NCBI GenBank assembly: GCA_024228555.1
Contig: JAAETI010000277.1
Span: 1-64,000 of the forward strand
Source of the DNA: a bacterium
Lineage (GTDB): Bacteria > Actinomycetota > Acidimicrobiia > Spongiisociales > UBA5794
DNA: 64,000 nt
Direction of reading: 5' to 3'
The position numbers and the translations under genes are program-made. Shown one piece after another: positions 5,623-15,274 of this stretch (position 1 is the stretch's first letter; every line of letters begins with the position of its first letter). The notes below the pieces were generated by a model, which was not told where the DNA came from, searched no databases, and was given only the letters and a program-made list of their open reading frames with translations.

Positions 5623-7084
5623 TTCGGCGATGACGCTGTCCGCGGTGGCTGATGCAGTCCGCGTGCATCAGGAGGTGACTCGAGTCGGGGCCGACGTGGC
5701 TTTGTCCGATGCCTACATGGACAGCAGGGCAGTCACCCCAGGAAGCCTCTATGTCGCCATCCGCGGGTCACGTGTCGATGGACATGCATTCATCGAAGGT
5801 GCGATTGCCCGCGGCGCCGCAGCGGTTGTCGTCGAAGAGCCGCCGCCAGTCAGCATTCCGTATCTACTCGTCGAAGATACGAGGCAGGCGCTCGGCTGGA
5901 TAGCGGCCGCGGTGCACAACTATCCGAGCCGCAAGCTGTCCGTAGTTGGCATCACCGGGACGAACGGCAAGACCACGGTTGCGCACATGATGACGGCGAT
6001 GTCGGACGGATCGGCCCGCACCACCGCAGTTATCGGCACCGTGAGCGCAAACCTCGAAGGTGTCGTGGTGTCGCCACGGACGACCCCCGAAGCAAGCGAG
6101 TTGCAGCGGATCCTCCATCACCTGCTGGATAGCGGCCGGATCACAGACGTTGCCGTCGAGGTTTCGTCGCATGCCATGGTCATGGGAAGAGTCACCGGGA
6201 CTGAGTTCGACATTGTGGCGTTCACGAATCTGTCTCAGGACCACCTCGACTATCACCACACGATGGAGGACTACTTCCAGGCGAAGGCCGGCCTGTTCGA
6301 TGGCCGCTGGGCACCACAGGGTGTTATTTGGGTTGACGATGCGTGGGGACGGCGACTTGCTACCGAGTCCCTGATCCCTGTAGTCACCGTCGGCGCCGGA
6401 CCCGGCGCCGATGTCTCCGTTGGATATGTCGCTGATACACCAACCGGCAGTACCTTCGAGATTGTGATCGACGGTGCTGCTCGCTTGGTGACAACGTCGC
6501 TGGCGGGGCGCTTCAACGTCGCCAATGCGGCCATCGCCCTCACCTGCGCCCACCTTCAGGGTTGGGACATCGACCATGCGATCGCCCGGCTCGAATCCAT
6601 GGACCCAATCCCCGGGCGGTACAACACCATTGCCACCGACGACGACCTGTGGGTCGTCGTCGACTACGCACATACTCCCGACGCGATCTCGCAGGTCATC
6701 AGGGAAAGCCGTGTTCTGGCCGACGGCAAGATCGTCGCCATTGTCGGAGCCGGTGGAGACCGCGACCGCGAGAAAAGACCGCTGATGGGTCAGGCAATCA
6801 GCGAAGCTGACTTCGCCATCATCACTACCGACAATCCGCGGTCGGAGGACCCGACCGAGATAATCGACCAAATGCTGCGTGGCGTTCCTGAGCAGGCCGA
6901 TCTGACCATCGAACCCGACCGACGCCTGGCGATTCGTCGGGCGTTGGCTGCCGCGGACTCCGGTGATGTCGTCCTCATCCTCGGCAAAGGTCACGAAGCC
7001 GGCCAGGAGTTCGCCGACCACACGATCGAATTCAACGACAGCGTTGTAGCTGCCGAAGAACTCAGGCTGCGGGAGTCACGATGA
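5612..7084 (+). CDS. murE: UDP-MurNAc-L-Ala-D-Glu:diaminopimelate ligase MurE
   Basis: The 490-residue cytoplasmic Mur ligase adds the third amino acid to the stem peptide with ATP. The P-loop GITGTNGKTT begins near residue 113, and the DNPR motif (TTDNPRSEDP) is the signature associated with meso-diaminopimelate as substrate instead of lysine. Other ligase blocks seen are TPEASELQ, VEVSSHAM, FTNLSQDHLDYH and DYAHTPD. The ATG at 5612 overlaps ftsI; a second ATG at 5630 (MTLSAVADAV) is also possible. Its stop overlaps murF by ATGA. Confidence 0.96.
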   Translation: MPLDSAMTLSAVADAVRVHQEVTRVGADVALSDAYMDSRAVTPGSLYVAIRGSRVDGHAFIEGAIARGAAAVVVEEPPPVSIPYLLVEDTRQALGWIAAAVHNYPSRKLSVVGITGTNGKTTVAHMMTAMSDGSARTTAVIGTVSANLEGVVVSPRTTPEASELQRILHHLLDSGRITDVAVEVSSHAMVMGRVTGTEFDIVAFTNLSQDHLDYHHTMEDYFQAKAGLFDGRWAPQGVIWVDDAWGRRLATESLIPVVTVGAGPGADVSVGYVADTPTGSTFEIVIDGAARLVTTSLAGRFNVANAAIALTCAHLQGWDIDHAIARLESMDPIPGRYNTIATDDDLWVVVDYAHTPDAISQVIRESRVLADGKIVAIVGAGGDRDREKRPLMGQAISEADFAIITTDNPRSEDPTEIIDQMLRGVPEQADLTIEPDRRLAIRRALAAADSGDVVLILGKGHEAGQEFADHTIEFNDSVVAAEELRLRESR

Positions 7085-8409
7085 TTGCGGACACCCTCGC
7101 CAATCTCGCAGGCAAGCTGGGAACCGTCGCTCAGGATGACGCCTCTGTAGCTTTCGTCGGGATAACCACAGACTCTCGCACCGTTGTGCCCGGCAACCTC
7201 TTCGTCGCGGTGGTCGGCGAGACCTTTGACGGAAACCAGTTTCTCGGTGAGGCAATGTCCAAGGGTGCGGCGGCAGTAGTCACCTCAGATCCGCGCCCCT
7301 CGGGCTTTCCGCGGATCGTCGTCGATGACACGCTGACCGCATTACGCGACATCGCCGCCATTCACCGCGCTGAGATGTCGATTCCGGTTGTGGCAATCAC
7401 GGGGAGTTCCGGAAAGACCTCCACGAAGGATCTGTTGGCGGCTGCGCTTCCGGGTGCCTGGGCATCGCCCCGGTCCTTCAACAATGAGGTTGGGGTACCG
7501 ATCACGGTTCTCGGTACGCCCGACGATGCGAAGTATCTCGTTGCTGAAGTCGGCTCGCGGGGTAGAGGCCACATTTCCTTCCTGATGCCTGCGGTACGCC
7601 CAGACGTTGCAGTGATAACCAACCTCGGGGTGGTTCACCTCGAGACGTTCGGTACAACAGCCGACCTGGCCGACGCCAAGTTCGAACTCGTCGAGTCTCT
7701 CGAGGAGACCGGTGTTGCGGTTCTTCCTGCGGGTGAATCGCGGCTGCTGCGCCGCCACCGCGGAGCAACAATGACCTTTGGTCCCGAGCCTGAGGCCGAT
7801 GTTCGGATCAGCGACATCGCCATCGACGGCGGCGGGTATCCCGGTTTCCGCATCCAGTTCGGGCGTGAACATGCAGACATCCGTCTCCGGGTGGCGGGCA
7901 CCCATCAGGCATACAACGCGGCCGCCGCGATGGGCGCCGGACTCGCAGTTGGGTGCAGTTTTTCGAGTCTTGCGACCGGTCTGGAAACGGCAACAGGATC
8001 TCAATGGCGCATGGAAATCCACCGCGGACGATTCACTGTCGTCAATGATGCCTACAACGCAAACCCCGATTCGATGGAAGCAGCAATGAGAACAGTGGCC
8101 GCGATGCCTGGAAGGCACCTCGCCGTGCTCGGCACTATGGCTGAACTCGGGCAGCTCGAAGTGTCCGAGCATGAACGGATCGGGCGGCTCGCCGATAGCC
8201 TTGGTTTCGCCGCGGTGATCACCGTTGGTGAGGAACCGGGGATTGCCACAGCCGCTGGGCCCATAGCCAGAAATGTTCCAGATGCCGATGCGGCCTACAA
8301 ACTCGTTTCCCAGATCATTGACGATGAGGACATCGTTCTGGTGAAAGCTTCGCGTGCCATCGGGCTGGAGAAGCTGGCGCTCCGGCTCGCCGCTGAGGTG
8401 AAGTCATGA
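7081..8409 (+). CDS. murF: UDP-MurNAc-tripeptide:D-Ala-D-Ala ligase MurF
   Basis: The 442-residue product completes the UDP-MurNAc-pentapeptide by adding D-Ala-D-Ala. Features include an N-terminal substrate domain (FVGITTDSRTVVPGNLFVA), the ATP-binding ITGSSGKTSTKD, SFNNEVGVP, and VVNDAYNANPDSMEAA near the hinge to the third domain. Length fits the family. ATGA overlaps with murE before and mraY after show tight coupling in lipid II synthesis. Confidence 0.96.
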   Translation: MIADTLANLAGKLGTVAQDDASVAFVGITTDSRTVVPGNLFVAVVGETFDGNQFLGEAMSKGAAAVVTSDPRPSGFPRIVVDDTLTALRDIAAIHRAEMSIPVVAITGSSGKTSTKDLLAAALPGAWASPRSFNNEVGVPITVLGTPDDAKYLVAEVGSRGRGHISFLMPAVRPDVAVITNLGVVHLETFGTTADLADAKFELVESLEETGVAVLPAGESRLLRRHRGATMTFGPEPEADVRISDIAIDGGGYPGFRIQFGREHADIRLRVAGTHQAYNAAAAMGAGLAVGCSFSSLATGLETATGSQWRMEIHRGRFTVVNDAYNANPDSMEAAMRTVAAMPGRHLAVLGTMAELGQLEVSEHERIGRLADSLGFAAVITVGEEPGIATAAGPIARNVPDADAAYKLVSQIIDDEDIVLVKASRAIGLEKLALRLAAEVKS

Positions 8410-9467
8410 TTTCAATTCTGATCGCCACGGCGACCTCCTTCATCATCTCGTTGTTCGGAACGCCGGTCGCGATCCGGACTGCACGCAAGCACAACATTGG
8501 CCAGTTCATCCAGGAGGAAGTGGAAGGACACCACCACAAACGAGGCACACCAACGATGGGTGGGGTCGTGATCGTCATTGCGGTCGCTGTCGGCTACATC
8601 GTTTCCCATTTGCGCGTGTGGGAGTTCGGGACCGGTCTCGACTTCCGGATGCTTCGCTCTTCCGGGCAAGGCTGGCTCGCCCTTTTTGCCTTCGTGGGCA
8701 TGGGAGTGATCGGTTTCCTCGACGACTTCGTTAAGTACGCTCGCAAACAGAATATGGGCCTATCCAAGCGGTGGAAGTTCATCGGTCAGCTTGTTGTGGC
8801 GTTGCTCTTTGCGTGGGGTGCGGTCGAGCTGGGCACGAGCACCGAGCTGTCATTCACCCGTGGACTCGGGATCGATCTGGGACCATGGCTGTACAGTCTG
8901 CTCGTTCTGTTCCTGCTAACTGCGGCCGCAAACGCAGTCAACCTGACCGATGGTCTCGATGGCTTGGTGGCTGGAAGCGGCGGACTGGTCTTCGGCGCCT
9001 TTGTCTTGATTGCGTTCTGGCAATCAAGGAACCCAGCTTTCTACCAGGTCGACGGTGCCGCTGAGCTAGCGATCGTGTCCGCGTCGATCGTCGGTGCTGT
9101 TCTGGGCTTTCTGTGGTGGAATGCCGCTCCGGCAAAGATCTTCATGGGTGATGTCGGTTCCCAAGCGATCGGCGGCGCACTCGCCGCTATGGCTCTTCTG
9201 ACCAACACCCAACTCCTGCTGATAGTGCTCGGCGGTCTGTACGTCATGACCACGGTCTCGGTCATCCTCCAGGTCTTCACGTTCCGGGTTTGGGGCAAGC
9301 GGATCTTCTTGATTGCTCCGATCCATCATCATTTCGAGATGAAGGGGTGGCCGGAGACGACCATCATCGTAAGGTTCTGGATTCTTGCCGGACTTGGGGT
9401 CGCCGTTGGTATCGGTCTGTTCTACGGTGACTTCCTGCGCGCCACCAACGGTGGTGTCCTGCCGTGA
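8406..9467 (+). CDS. mraY: Phospho-MurNAc-pentapeptide translocase MraY
   Basis: A 353-residue polytopic membrane enzyme that transfers phospho-MurNAc-pentapeptide to undecaprenyl phosphate, making lipid I. About ten hydrophobic segments alternate with conserved cytoplasmic loops: HHHKRGTPTMGG, DDFVKYARKQNMGLS with the aspartate pair, NLTDGLDGLVAG, MGDVGSQAIGG and PIHHHFEMKGWPE with the triple histidine. All the canonical loops are intact. It overlaps murF (ATGA) and murD (GTGA). Confidence 0.97.
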   Translation: MISILIATATSFIISLFGTPVAIRTARKHNIGQFIQEEVEGHHHKRGTPTMGGVVIVIAVAVGYIVSHLRVWEFGTGLDFRMLRSSGQGWLALFAFVGMGVIGFLDDFVKYARKQNMGLSKRWKFIGQLVVALLFAWGAVELGTSTELSFTRGLGIDLGPWLYSLLVLFLLTAAANAVNLTDGLDGLVAGSGGLVFGAFVLIAFWQSRNPAFYQVDGAAELAIVSASIVGAVLGFLWWNAAPAKIFMGDVGSQAIGGALAAMALLTNTQLLLIVLGGLYVMTTVSVILQVFTFRVWGKRIFLIAPIHHHFEMKGWPETTIIVRFWILAGLGVAVGIGLFYGDFLRATNGGVLP

Positions 9468-10756
9468 GAGTGCTTGTGCTCGGAGCCGCGGTAAGCGGAA
9501 GAGCTGCAGCCGGTTTGGCGCGGCGTCTCGGTCACGATGTCGCTGTGTACGACCGTCGCGCCGACTTGCTTGTAGAGCTCGAGGCCGGATATGAAGCGCA
9601 CGTCGGTGAATGGCGAACAGACATGCTTGCAGGCGTCGACTATGTCGTGACCAGTCCGGGTTTCCCCGAGCACATCGGCCCCATCCCAGATGTCCTCGGG
9701 GCGGGTCTTCCTCTTGTCAGTGAAATGGAGTTTGCGGCGGCGCAACTAGCGGTTCCGTACGCAGCGGTCACCGGGACCAATGGCAAGACCACGGTGACAT
9801 CGGTTGCCGCAGAGATGCTCACCGCGTCTGGTGTGGACGCAGTTGCAGCGGGGAACATCGGAACCGCGCTCTCTGACATCGCTCTCGAGCCGCCCGACGT
9901 AGTAGTCATCGAGGCATCTAGTTTTCAGTTGCGCTTCATCGAGTCCTTCCATCCAAAAGCGGCCGTCATTCTCAATATCGCACCTGATCATCTTGATTGG
10001 CATCGTGACATTGACGAATACATCGCCGCCAAGCAGCGGGTGTTTGAGAATCAGAGCCCGTCGGACATTCTGGTCTACGACGCCGACGACGATGGGGCGA
10101 CGGCCGCGGTAGCCGCTGCAGATTCGCGCCAGGTACCGGTGAGTGGCAGTCGGCTCCCCAGGGACGGAAGCGGGGTCGACAATGGAGTTCTGATCATCGG
10201 TGGCGTGGAGTATCCGCGGCCTGACCTGGATCGTGCCTACACGATGGATTTGGTCGCCGCGGCCGAAGTCGCCTCTCACATGGGCGCAACAAAGGACGGG
10301 ATCGCGGCCACCATTGCCGCCTTTGTCCCGGGTGTCCATCGCCGGACGGTCGTCGGGGTGTGGAACGAAGTGACGTGGGTCAACGACTCGAAGGCCACCA
10401 ATCCCCACGCCGCGGTGGCGTCGGTGGAGGCATTCGATTCGGTGGTGCTGATCGCAGGAGGCCGCAACAAGGGTCTAGATCTGGCTCCCATCGTCGCAGC
10501 ACCAAGTGTTCGCAAGGTGATTGGCCTCGGGGAGGCAGCAACGGAGCTTGAGGCGGCGACGGATGCGGCCCGGTTTGTGGCGGCCGACGGTCTTGCCGAA
10601 GCGATAGCGCTCGCAGGTGAGCTTGCTCTACCCGGTGACACGGTGCTGTTGGCGCCCGGTTGTGCCAGCTTCGACATGTTCGAATCTTATGTAGTGCGCG
10701 GAGCTGAGTTCTCTCGTCTCGTGCTGGAAACTCAGGGGAAATCTGATGGCAACTAG
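9464..10756 (+). CDS. murD: UDP-MurNAc-L-alanine:D-glutamate ligase MurD
   Basis: The 430-residue Mur ligase adds D-glutamate to UDP-MurNAc-L-Ala. It starts at GTG 9464 inside the mraY stop (GTGA) with a nucleotide-fold segment VLVLGAAVSGRAAAGLAR, then ATP-binding AVTGTNGKTTVTSVAAE, ASSFQLRF, LNIAPDHLDWH and WVNDSKATNPHA, all expected in MurD. The 11-base overlap with ftsW continues the coupled operon. Confidence 0.95.
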   Translation: MRVLVLGAAVSGRAAAGLARRLGHDVAVYDRRADLLVELEAGYEAHVGEWRTDMLAGVDYVVTSPGFPEHIGPIPDVLGAGLPLVSEMEFAAAQLAVPYAAVTGTNGKTTVTSVAAEMLTASGVDAVAAGNIGTALSDIALEPPDVVVIEASSFQLRFIESFHPKAAVILNIAPDHLDWHRDIDEYIAAKQRVFENQSPSDILVYDADDDGATAAVAAADSRQVPVSGSRLPRDGSGVDNGVLIIGGVEYPRPDLDRAYTMDLVAAAEVASHMGATKDGIAATIAAFVPGVHRRTVVGVWNEVTWVNDSKATNPHAAVASVEAFDSVVLIAGGRNKGLDLAPIVAAPSVRKVIGLGEAATELEAATDAARFVAADGLAEAIALAGELALPGDTVLLAPGCASFDMFESYVVRGAEFSRLVLETQGKSDGN

Positions 10757-11924
10757 GGTCACGCCCATCACCAAGGCGAGGTCGTTTGCGACAACTCGGG
10801 AGCCGCGGTCAGGGCGAATCACCGTGTTGTTGCTGCTGCCTGTAGTTGTGCTCGTCATTATCGGGTTGGGTGCCTTGGCGTCGGCATCGTCGGTTCTTGC
10901 GATCCGAGAGGGCTACAGCGACAACCTGTTCTACTTCAAGAGACAGCTTCTCTTCGCCGGCCTGGGGCTCTTCTGCCTCATTCTTGGGGCTCGGATTCCG
11001 TACCGCTGGTACCAGCGAGCGGCACTGCCGATATTCGTTGTGGGTCTTATCGGGTTGGTGGCCACCCTGGTGGTCGGCGACGTACGCGGTGGCGCACAGC
11101 GTTGGATTGAGGTGGGACCGGTCACGATCCAAGCATCAGAATTCGCCAAATTCGGTGTGGTCTCCATGTTGGCGATGATCCTGACCCGGAAGGCGTCATA
11201 CCTCACAACCTTTGGGCATGTGTTCTGGCCGGTTGCGGCGACCCTCGGTTCGGTCGGTGGGTTGCTCATGCTGCAACCGGACTTCGGGACAACGGTGCTG
11301 ATTTCGGCGTCGGCGTTTGTCATCCTCGCTGCTTCCAGCGCCAAAGTCCGTCACGTGTTCGGCCTCGGTATTGCGGCGTTGGCCGCAGGCGGCATGTTGG
11401 CCGTCGCGGCACCGTACCGGTTGGAGCGAGTCACCAGTTTCCTTGATTCCAATCCAGATGTGCTCGGCGACGGTTATCACGTGCATCAGAGCCTCGTCGC
11501 TCTAGGTACGGGCGGCTGGTTTGGTGTAGGGCTAGGCGCAAGCCGAGCTCGCTGGTCATTCCTGCCGAACGCTCACAGTGACTTCATCTTCGCCATCATC
11601 GGGGAGGAGACTGGTCTCGCCGGATCGTTTGCGGTGATTTCGCTGTTCCTCGTGGTCGCCCTGGTCGGGGTTGCCATCGCCTTGCGGGCGCGGGATCAAT
11701 TCGGGCGGCTCATGGCCGTCGGGCTTGTGTCCTGGCTCACGTTCCAGGCTCTGGTCAATATCGGAGGAGTCGTCAAGGTCCTGCCGATCACCGGCGTACC
11801 TCTTCCCTTTGTGTCGGCGGGTGGTAGCGCCATGATGGCCAACCTCTTTGTCGTTGGCGTTCTGATCAATATCGCGCGACTTTCGTCGGTCGCCAGGAAA
11901 GAACAAGCAGGTAGAACCGCGTGA
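10746..11924 (+). CDS. ftsW: Septal peptidoglycan glycosyltransferase FtsW
   Basis: A 392-residue SEDS-family membrane protein with about ten transmembrane segments after a short basic N-terminus. SEDS proteins polymerise lipid II and pair with class B PBPs, here FtsI. Conserved blocks are RGGAQRWIEVGPVTIQASEF, LMLQPDFGTT, the loop HSDFIFAIIGEETG and LPFVSAGGSAM, which distinguish this family. It lies between murD and murG as in most dcw clusters; RodA is less likely given that context. Confidence 0.94.
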   Translation: MATRVTPITKARSFATTREPRSGRITVLLLLPVVVLVIIGLGALASASSVLAIREGYSDNLFYFKRQLLFAGLGLFCLILGARIPYRWYQRAALPIFVVGLIGLVATLVVGDVRGGAQRWIEVGPVTIQASEFAKFGVVSMLAMILTRKASYLTTFGHVFWPVAATLGSVGGLLMLQPDFGTTVLISASAFVILAASSAKVRHVFGLGIAALAAGGMLAVAAPYRLERVTSFLDSNPDVLGDGYHVHQSLVALGTGGWFGVGLGASRARWSFLPNAHSDFIFAIIGEETGLAGSFAVISLFLVVALVGVAIALRARDQFGRLMAVGLVSWLTFQALVNIGGVVKVLPITGVPLPFVSAGGSAMMANLFVVGVLINIARLSSVARKEQAGRTA

Positions 11925-13006
11925 CTTATGCGTTTGCGGCCGCCGGAACGGGTGGCCATGTGTTTCCGGCTCTTGCCGTCGCGGATGCGTTGGTAGCCGA
12001 TGGTGTACCCCGCGAGGAGATTGTGTTCTTCGGTGGTGACCGGATGGAAGCTAAGACCGTTCCCGCCGCTGGCTACGACTTCGTACCCGTCGAGCTACGG
12101 GGTCTGAAACGATCAATGACGCTGCAGAACTTTGGCATTCCCCGTGTCGTGCGGAAGGCCCGTAGCGACATGGCGGCCGAAATGAAACGTCGTAGGACCA
12201 AAGCCTGCATCGTATTCGGTGGGTACGTATCGGTTCCTGCCGCAATGGCGGCTCGCAAGGTCGGCGCCAGCGTCTTCGTTCAAGAGCAAAACGCAAAGGC
12301 TGGTCTGGCCAACCGATTCGTGGCGCGCCGCGCCGAACGGGTCTTCGTTGGTTTTGCGGCAGCGCGCAACCAGCTCAAACACGCTGAGTTCACCGGGAAT
12401 CCACTCCGTGCCGTCTTCTCGAGATTCGATAGGGAGGCCATGAGCGAAGAAGCTCGGGCCAGATACGGCATCGTGTCCGGGCTGCCCGTTCTCGGTGTGC
12501 TCGGGGGCAGCCTTGGGGCGAAGGTCCTGAACGACGTCACATCGGCCTTGGCAATGGCAATCGACCCCGGCCACCTGGCCATCGTTCACCTCACAGGGCG
12601 GCCCCACTTCGACGAGATCGACAAGCTGGCGAAGCAGTCGGCAATCGACTGGCAACCGATTGCCTTCGAGGATCGGATGGAGATGTTCTATGCCGCATCG
12701 GACCTAGTTCTGTCGCGGGCGGGAGCAATGACGATCAACGAACTTGCTGCCACCGGTACGCCCGCCGTTGTGGTTCCATTGGGCCTTGGCACAAACCAGG
12801 CGGCGAATGCGATGGAACTCGAGACCGCAGGGGGTCTCGTCCAGGTATCCCAAGCACAGATTGATCAGGTACCCATCGTCATCGATCAATTGATAGTGGA
12901 CCGAGCCCGTCGGGCTGCGATGTCGCAGGCGATGGCCAGCCACGGTCGTCCCGCGGCTGCTCGTGTCATTGCCGACGCTCTGAAGGAGGCTGCAGATGGT
13001 CGATAA
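11921..13006 (+). CDS. murG: UDP-GlcNAc:lipid I N-acetylglucosaminyltransferase MurG
   Basis: The 361-residue GT28 glycosyltransferase turns lipid I into lipid II at the inner face of the membrane. It starts at GTG 11921 within GTGA and has the glycine-rich N-terminal AAAGTGGHVFPALAVAD, the acceptor-side FGGYVSVPAAMAA, TGNPLR, and the donor-binding SLGAKVLND and SRAGAMTINELAATGTPAV. It overlaps murC by 11 bases. Confidence 0.95.
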   Translation: MTYAFAAAGTGGHVFPALAVADALVADGVPREEIVFFGGDRMEAKTVPAAGYDFVPVELRGLKRSMTLQNFGIPRVVRKARSDMAAEMKRRRTKACIVFGGYVSVPAAMAARKVGASVFVQEQNAKAGLANRFVARRAERVFVGFAAARNQLKHAEFTGNPLRAVFSRFDREAMSEEARARYGIVSGLPVLGVLGGSLGAKVLNDVTSALAMAIDPGHLAIVHLTGRPHFDEIDKLAKQSAIDWQPIAFEDRMEMFYAASDLVLSRAGAMTINELAATGTPAVVVPLGLGTNQAANAMELETAGGLVQVSQAQIDQVPIVIDQLIVDRARRAAMSQAMASHGRPAAARVIADALKEAADGR

Positions 13007-14366
13007 ATCACTGGACGATTTCAACAAGATCCACATGGTTGGCGCGGCCGGCGCCGGGATGAGCGGGTTGGCGAAGTTGCTTGCCGGTCTTGGCTACCAG
13101 GTGACTGGCTCGGATCTCAAGCCGGGCCGAGTCCTCGAAGCACTCCAAGACATCGGCATCGAAACGTGGATAGGACACCGCCCCGAAGCGATGTCTGAAC
13201 CCGATCTTGTGGTCGCGTCATCCGCAGTCCCACAACGTGATCCCGAGCTGCGCGCCGCCGTTGAGAATGGCGTTGTCGTCTGGGAGCGCCCAGCCCTGCT
13301 CGATGCATTTACCGCACAGATGCCAGGGATCGGGATTACCGGGACCCATGGCAAGACAACAACAACGGGCCTCGTGGTCGCAGCACTGCACGGATCGGGA
13401 CTCGACCCTTCCTTTTTGGTTGGCGGTGAGCTGGTTGCGCAGAATACGTTTGCTCACCTCGGCGACCGCGAGTTGTTCGTACTCGAAGCCGATGAGGCCT
13501 TCGGGACGTTCCGACATCTGCATCTAAACGGTTTGCTGGTGACCAACATCGAGGCGGATCATCTCGACTACTACAAGACGTTGGCCGCCCTCGAGGAGGC
13601 CTTCGCTCTCGTTGCCAACCGCACCAGCGGCCCAGTGGTCGGTTGTATCGATGATCCTGGCGTGCAGCGGCTTGCCCAACGCGCTGATGTGATCACCTAC
13701 GGCCAGGGTCCTGAAGCCATCTGGCGGCTGTACGACATCGTTCACGGAGTTGGCGAGATCAGCTTCCGTCTTGAAGGCCGAGGCTACGTTGTCGAAGTGA
13801 CCGTTCCCCGGCCTGGAGTACATATCGCCCTCGATGCCGCCGGAGCAATAGCGTTTCTGGCTGAGCTCGGGCACGATCCACACAAGTCGGCGGCGGGAAT
13901 TGCTGAGTTCGGCGGTGTGCGTCGCCGGTTCGAGACGCGTGTGCGAATCGGGGGAGTAACCGTTGTCGACGATTACGCCCACCACCCGACCGAGGTCGGC
14001 GCAACCATAAGCGCCGGGCGGCTCGGCGGATGGCGACGTGTTTGGGCTGTGTTTCAGCCGCATCGTTATACCCGCACCGCAGCACTCGGTCCGGCCTTCG
14101 GTGAGCCGTTGGCAACGGCTGACAAGGTGATCGTCACCGACGTCTACTCGGCGGGCGAAGCGCCTCAGCCGGGGGTCACCGGTCGATTGGTCGCCGAAGC
14201 GACGAGCGCTGCCGGCGGTGATGTCGAGTACATCCCCTCGATCCGTGCGGTGGCCGAAGCCATCGTCCCTGAGCTAGACGAGGGTGACGTTGTACTGCTG
14301 TTGGGTGCTGGGGACGTGAACAGTATTGCTGACGAGATCGCAGCAGGATTGGGCGGCACGCCGTGA
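12996..14366 (+). CDS. murC: UDP-N-acetylmuramate:L-alanine ligase MurC
   Basis: The 456-residue ligase adds the first stem-peptide residue to UDP-MurNAc. The N-terminal HMVGAAGAGMSGLAKLL is the MurC nucleotide fold, followed by ATP-binding GITGTHGKTTTTGLVVAA, the ligase EADEAFGTF, NIEADHLDYY and VVDDYAHHPTEV. A strong AAGGAGG lies just upstream of the ATG inside murG. Its end overlaps murB by GTGA. Presence of murC and murB here fits actinobacterial gene order. Confidence 0.96.
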   Translation: MVDKSLDDFNKIHMVGAAGAGMSGLAKLLAGLGYQVTGSDLKPGRVLEALQDIGIETWIGHRPEAMSEPDLVVASSAVPQRDPELRAAVENGVVVWERPALLDAFTAQMPGIGITGTHGKTTTTGLVVAALHGSGLDPSFLVGGELVAQNTFAHLGDRELFVLEADEAFGTFRHLHLNGLLVTNIEADHLDYYKTLAALEEAFALVANRTSGPVVGCIDDPGVQRLAQRADVITYGQGPEAIWRLYDIVHGVGEISFRLEGRGYVVEVTVPRPGVHIALDAAGAIAFLAELGHDPHKSAAGIAEFGGVRRRFETRVRIGGVTVVDDYAHHPTEVGATISAGRLGGWRRVWAVFQPHRYTRTAALGPAFGEPLATADKVIVTDVYSAGEAPQPGVTGRLVAEATSAAGGDVEYIPSIRAVAEAIVPELDEGDVVLLLGAGDVNSIADEIAAGLGGTP

Positions 14367-15274
14367 CCGTAGGTGCGTTGACTGCAGCAAAGGGCGTCCG
14401 GACCGATCACCCATTGTCTGGCATGACCACCTACAAGTTTGGTGGTGCAGCTGCCTGGTACGTCGAAGTCGAATCGATGGAACACCTCGATGCGGTATTG
14501 GTGGCCCGAAACGAACAGGGCGACGGGGTCCCTGTGTTCGTGCTCGGACGGGGTTCGAACGTCGTGGTGTCGGATGCGGGGTACCCGGGTCTGGTCATCA
14601 AACTGACTGGACGGTTCAACCAACTCGAGTTGAATGGTTCGATAGTCTCTGCAGGGGGTGGAGTCTCTTTGCCACGCTTGGCCAGGTTCTGTGCGAATCA
14701 CGGTCGTGGTGGGCTGGAGTTCTTCGTTGGCATTCCCGGTTCTGTAGGTGGTGCGGTGACGATGAACGCGGGTGGCCATGGCGCCGATACGGCCGCATGG
14801 CTGATCGATGCAACAGTGCTCGACACCGAATGCGGTGAAACTGTTGTAGATGATGCGGCAGCCCTGGACCTGTCGTACCGGCACAGCCGACTTGGGCCGA
14901 GTGAGATAGTGCTCGAAGCTCGCTTCCGGACGGTAGACCGGGATCCGGCTGAGGCCGAAGATTTGATGCGTGAGATCACGGCATGGCGTCGTCAACACCA
15001 ACCAGGGGGTACGTTCAATGCCGGCAGCGTGTTCAAGAATCCGCCTGGCGATGCCGCCGGCCGGATTATCGATGACGCCGGGCTCAAGGGACGCCGCTGC
15101 GGTGGTGTCTCGATCTCCGAGCATCACGCCAACTTCTTTGTGGCCGACAAATCTGCGACTGCCCAGGACGTTCACGACCTTGTTGCCGAGGTAAGGCGTA
15201 CGGTCCTTGACAAGAGCGGTGTCGACTTGCAGCCCGAGATTCGATTCATCGGGGACTTCGGCGGAGCGTCATGA
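14363..15274 (+). CDS. murB: UDP-N-acetylenolpyruvoylglucosamine reductase MurB
   Basis: The 303-residue FAD enzyme reduces UDP-GlcNAc-enolpyruvate to UDP-MurNAc with NADPH. FAD-binding elements are TTYKFGGAAAWYVE, LGRGSNVVVSDAGYPG and GIPGSVGGAVTMNAGGHG; SYRHSRL and GSVFKNPPGDAAGRIIDDAGLKG follow in the C-terminal domain. The compact C-terminal domain suggests a type IIb-like enzyme. Overlaps with murC and ftsQ are four bases each. Confidence 0.95.
   Translation: MTVGALTAAKGVRTDHPLSGMTTYKFGGAAAWYVEVESMEHLDAVLVARNEQGDGVPVFVLGRGSNVVVSDAGYPGLVIKLTGRFNQLELNGSIVSAGGGVSLPRLARFCANHGRGGLEFFVGIPGSVGGAVTMNAGGHGADTAAWLIDATVLDTECGETVVDDAAALDLSYRHSRLGPSEIVLEARFRTVDRDPAEAEDLMREITAWRRQHQPGGTFNAGSVFKNPPGDAAGRIIDDAGLKGRRCGGVSISEHHANFFVADKSATAQDVHDLVAEVRRTVLDKSGVDLQPEIRFIGDFGGAS

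Noticed and set aside
5864-7021. 385-residue open frame antisense to murE
   Set aside because: Shadow of murE with no family resemblance.
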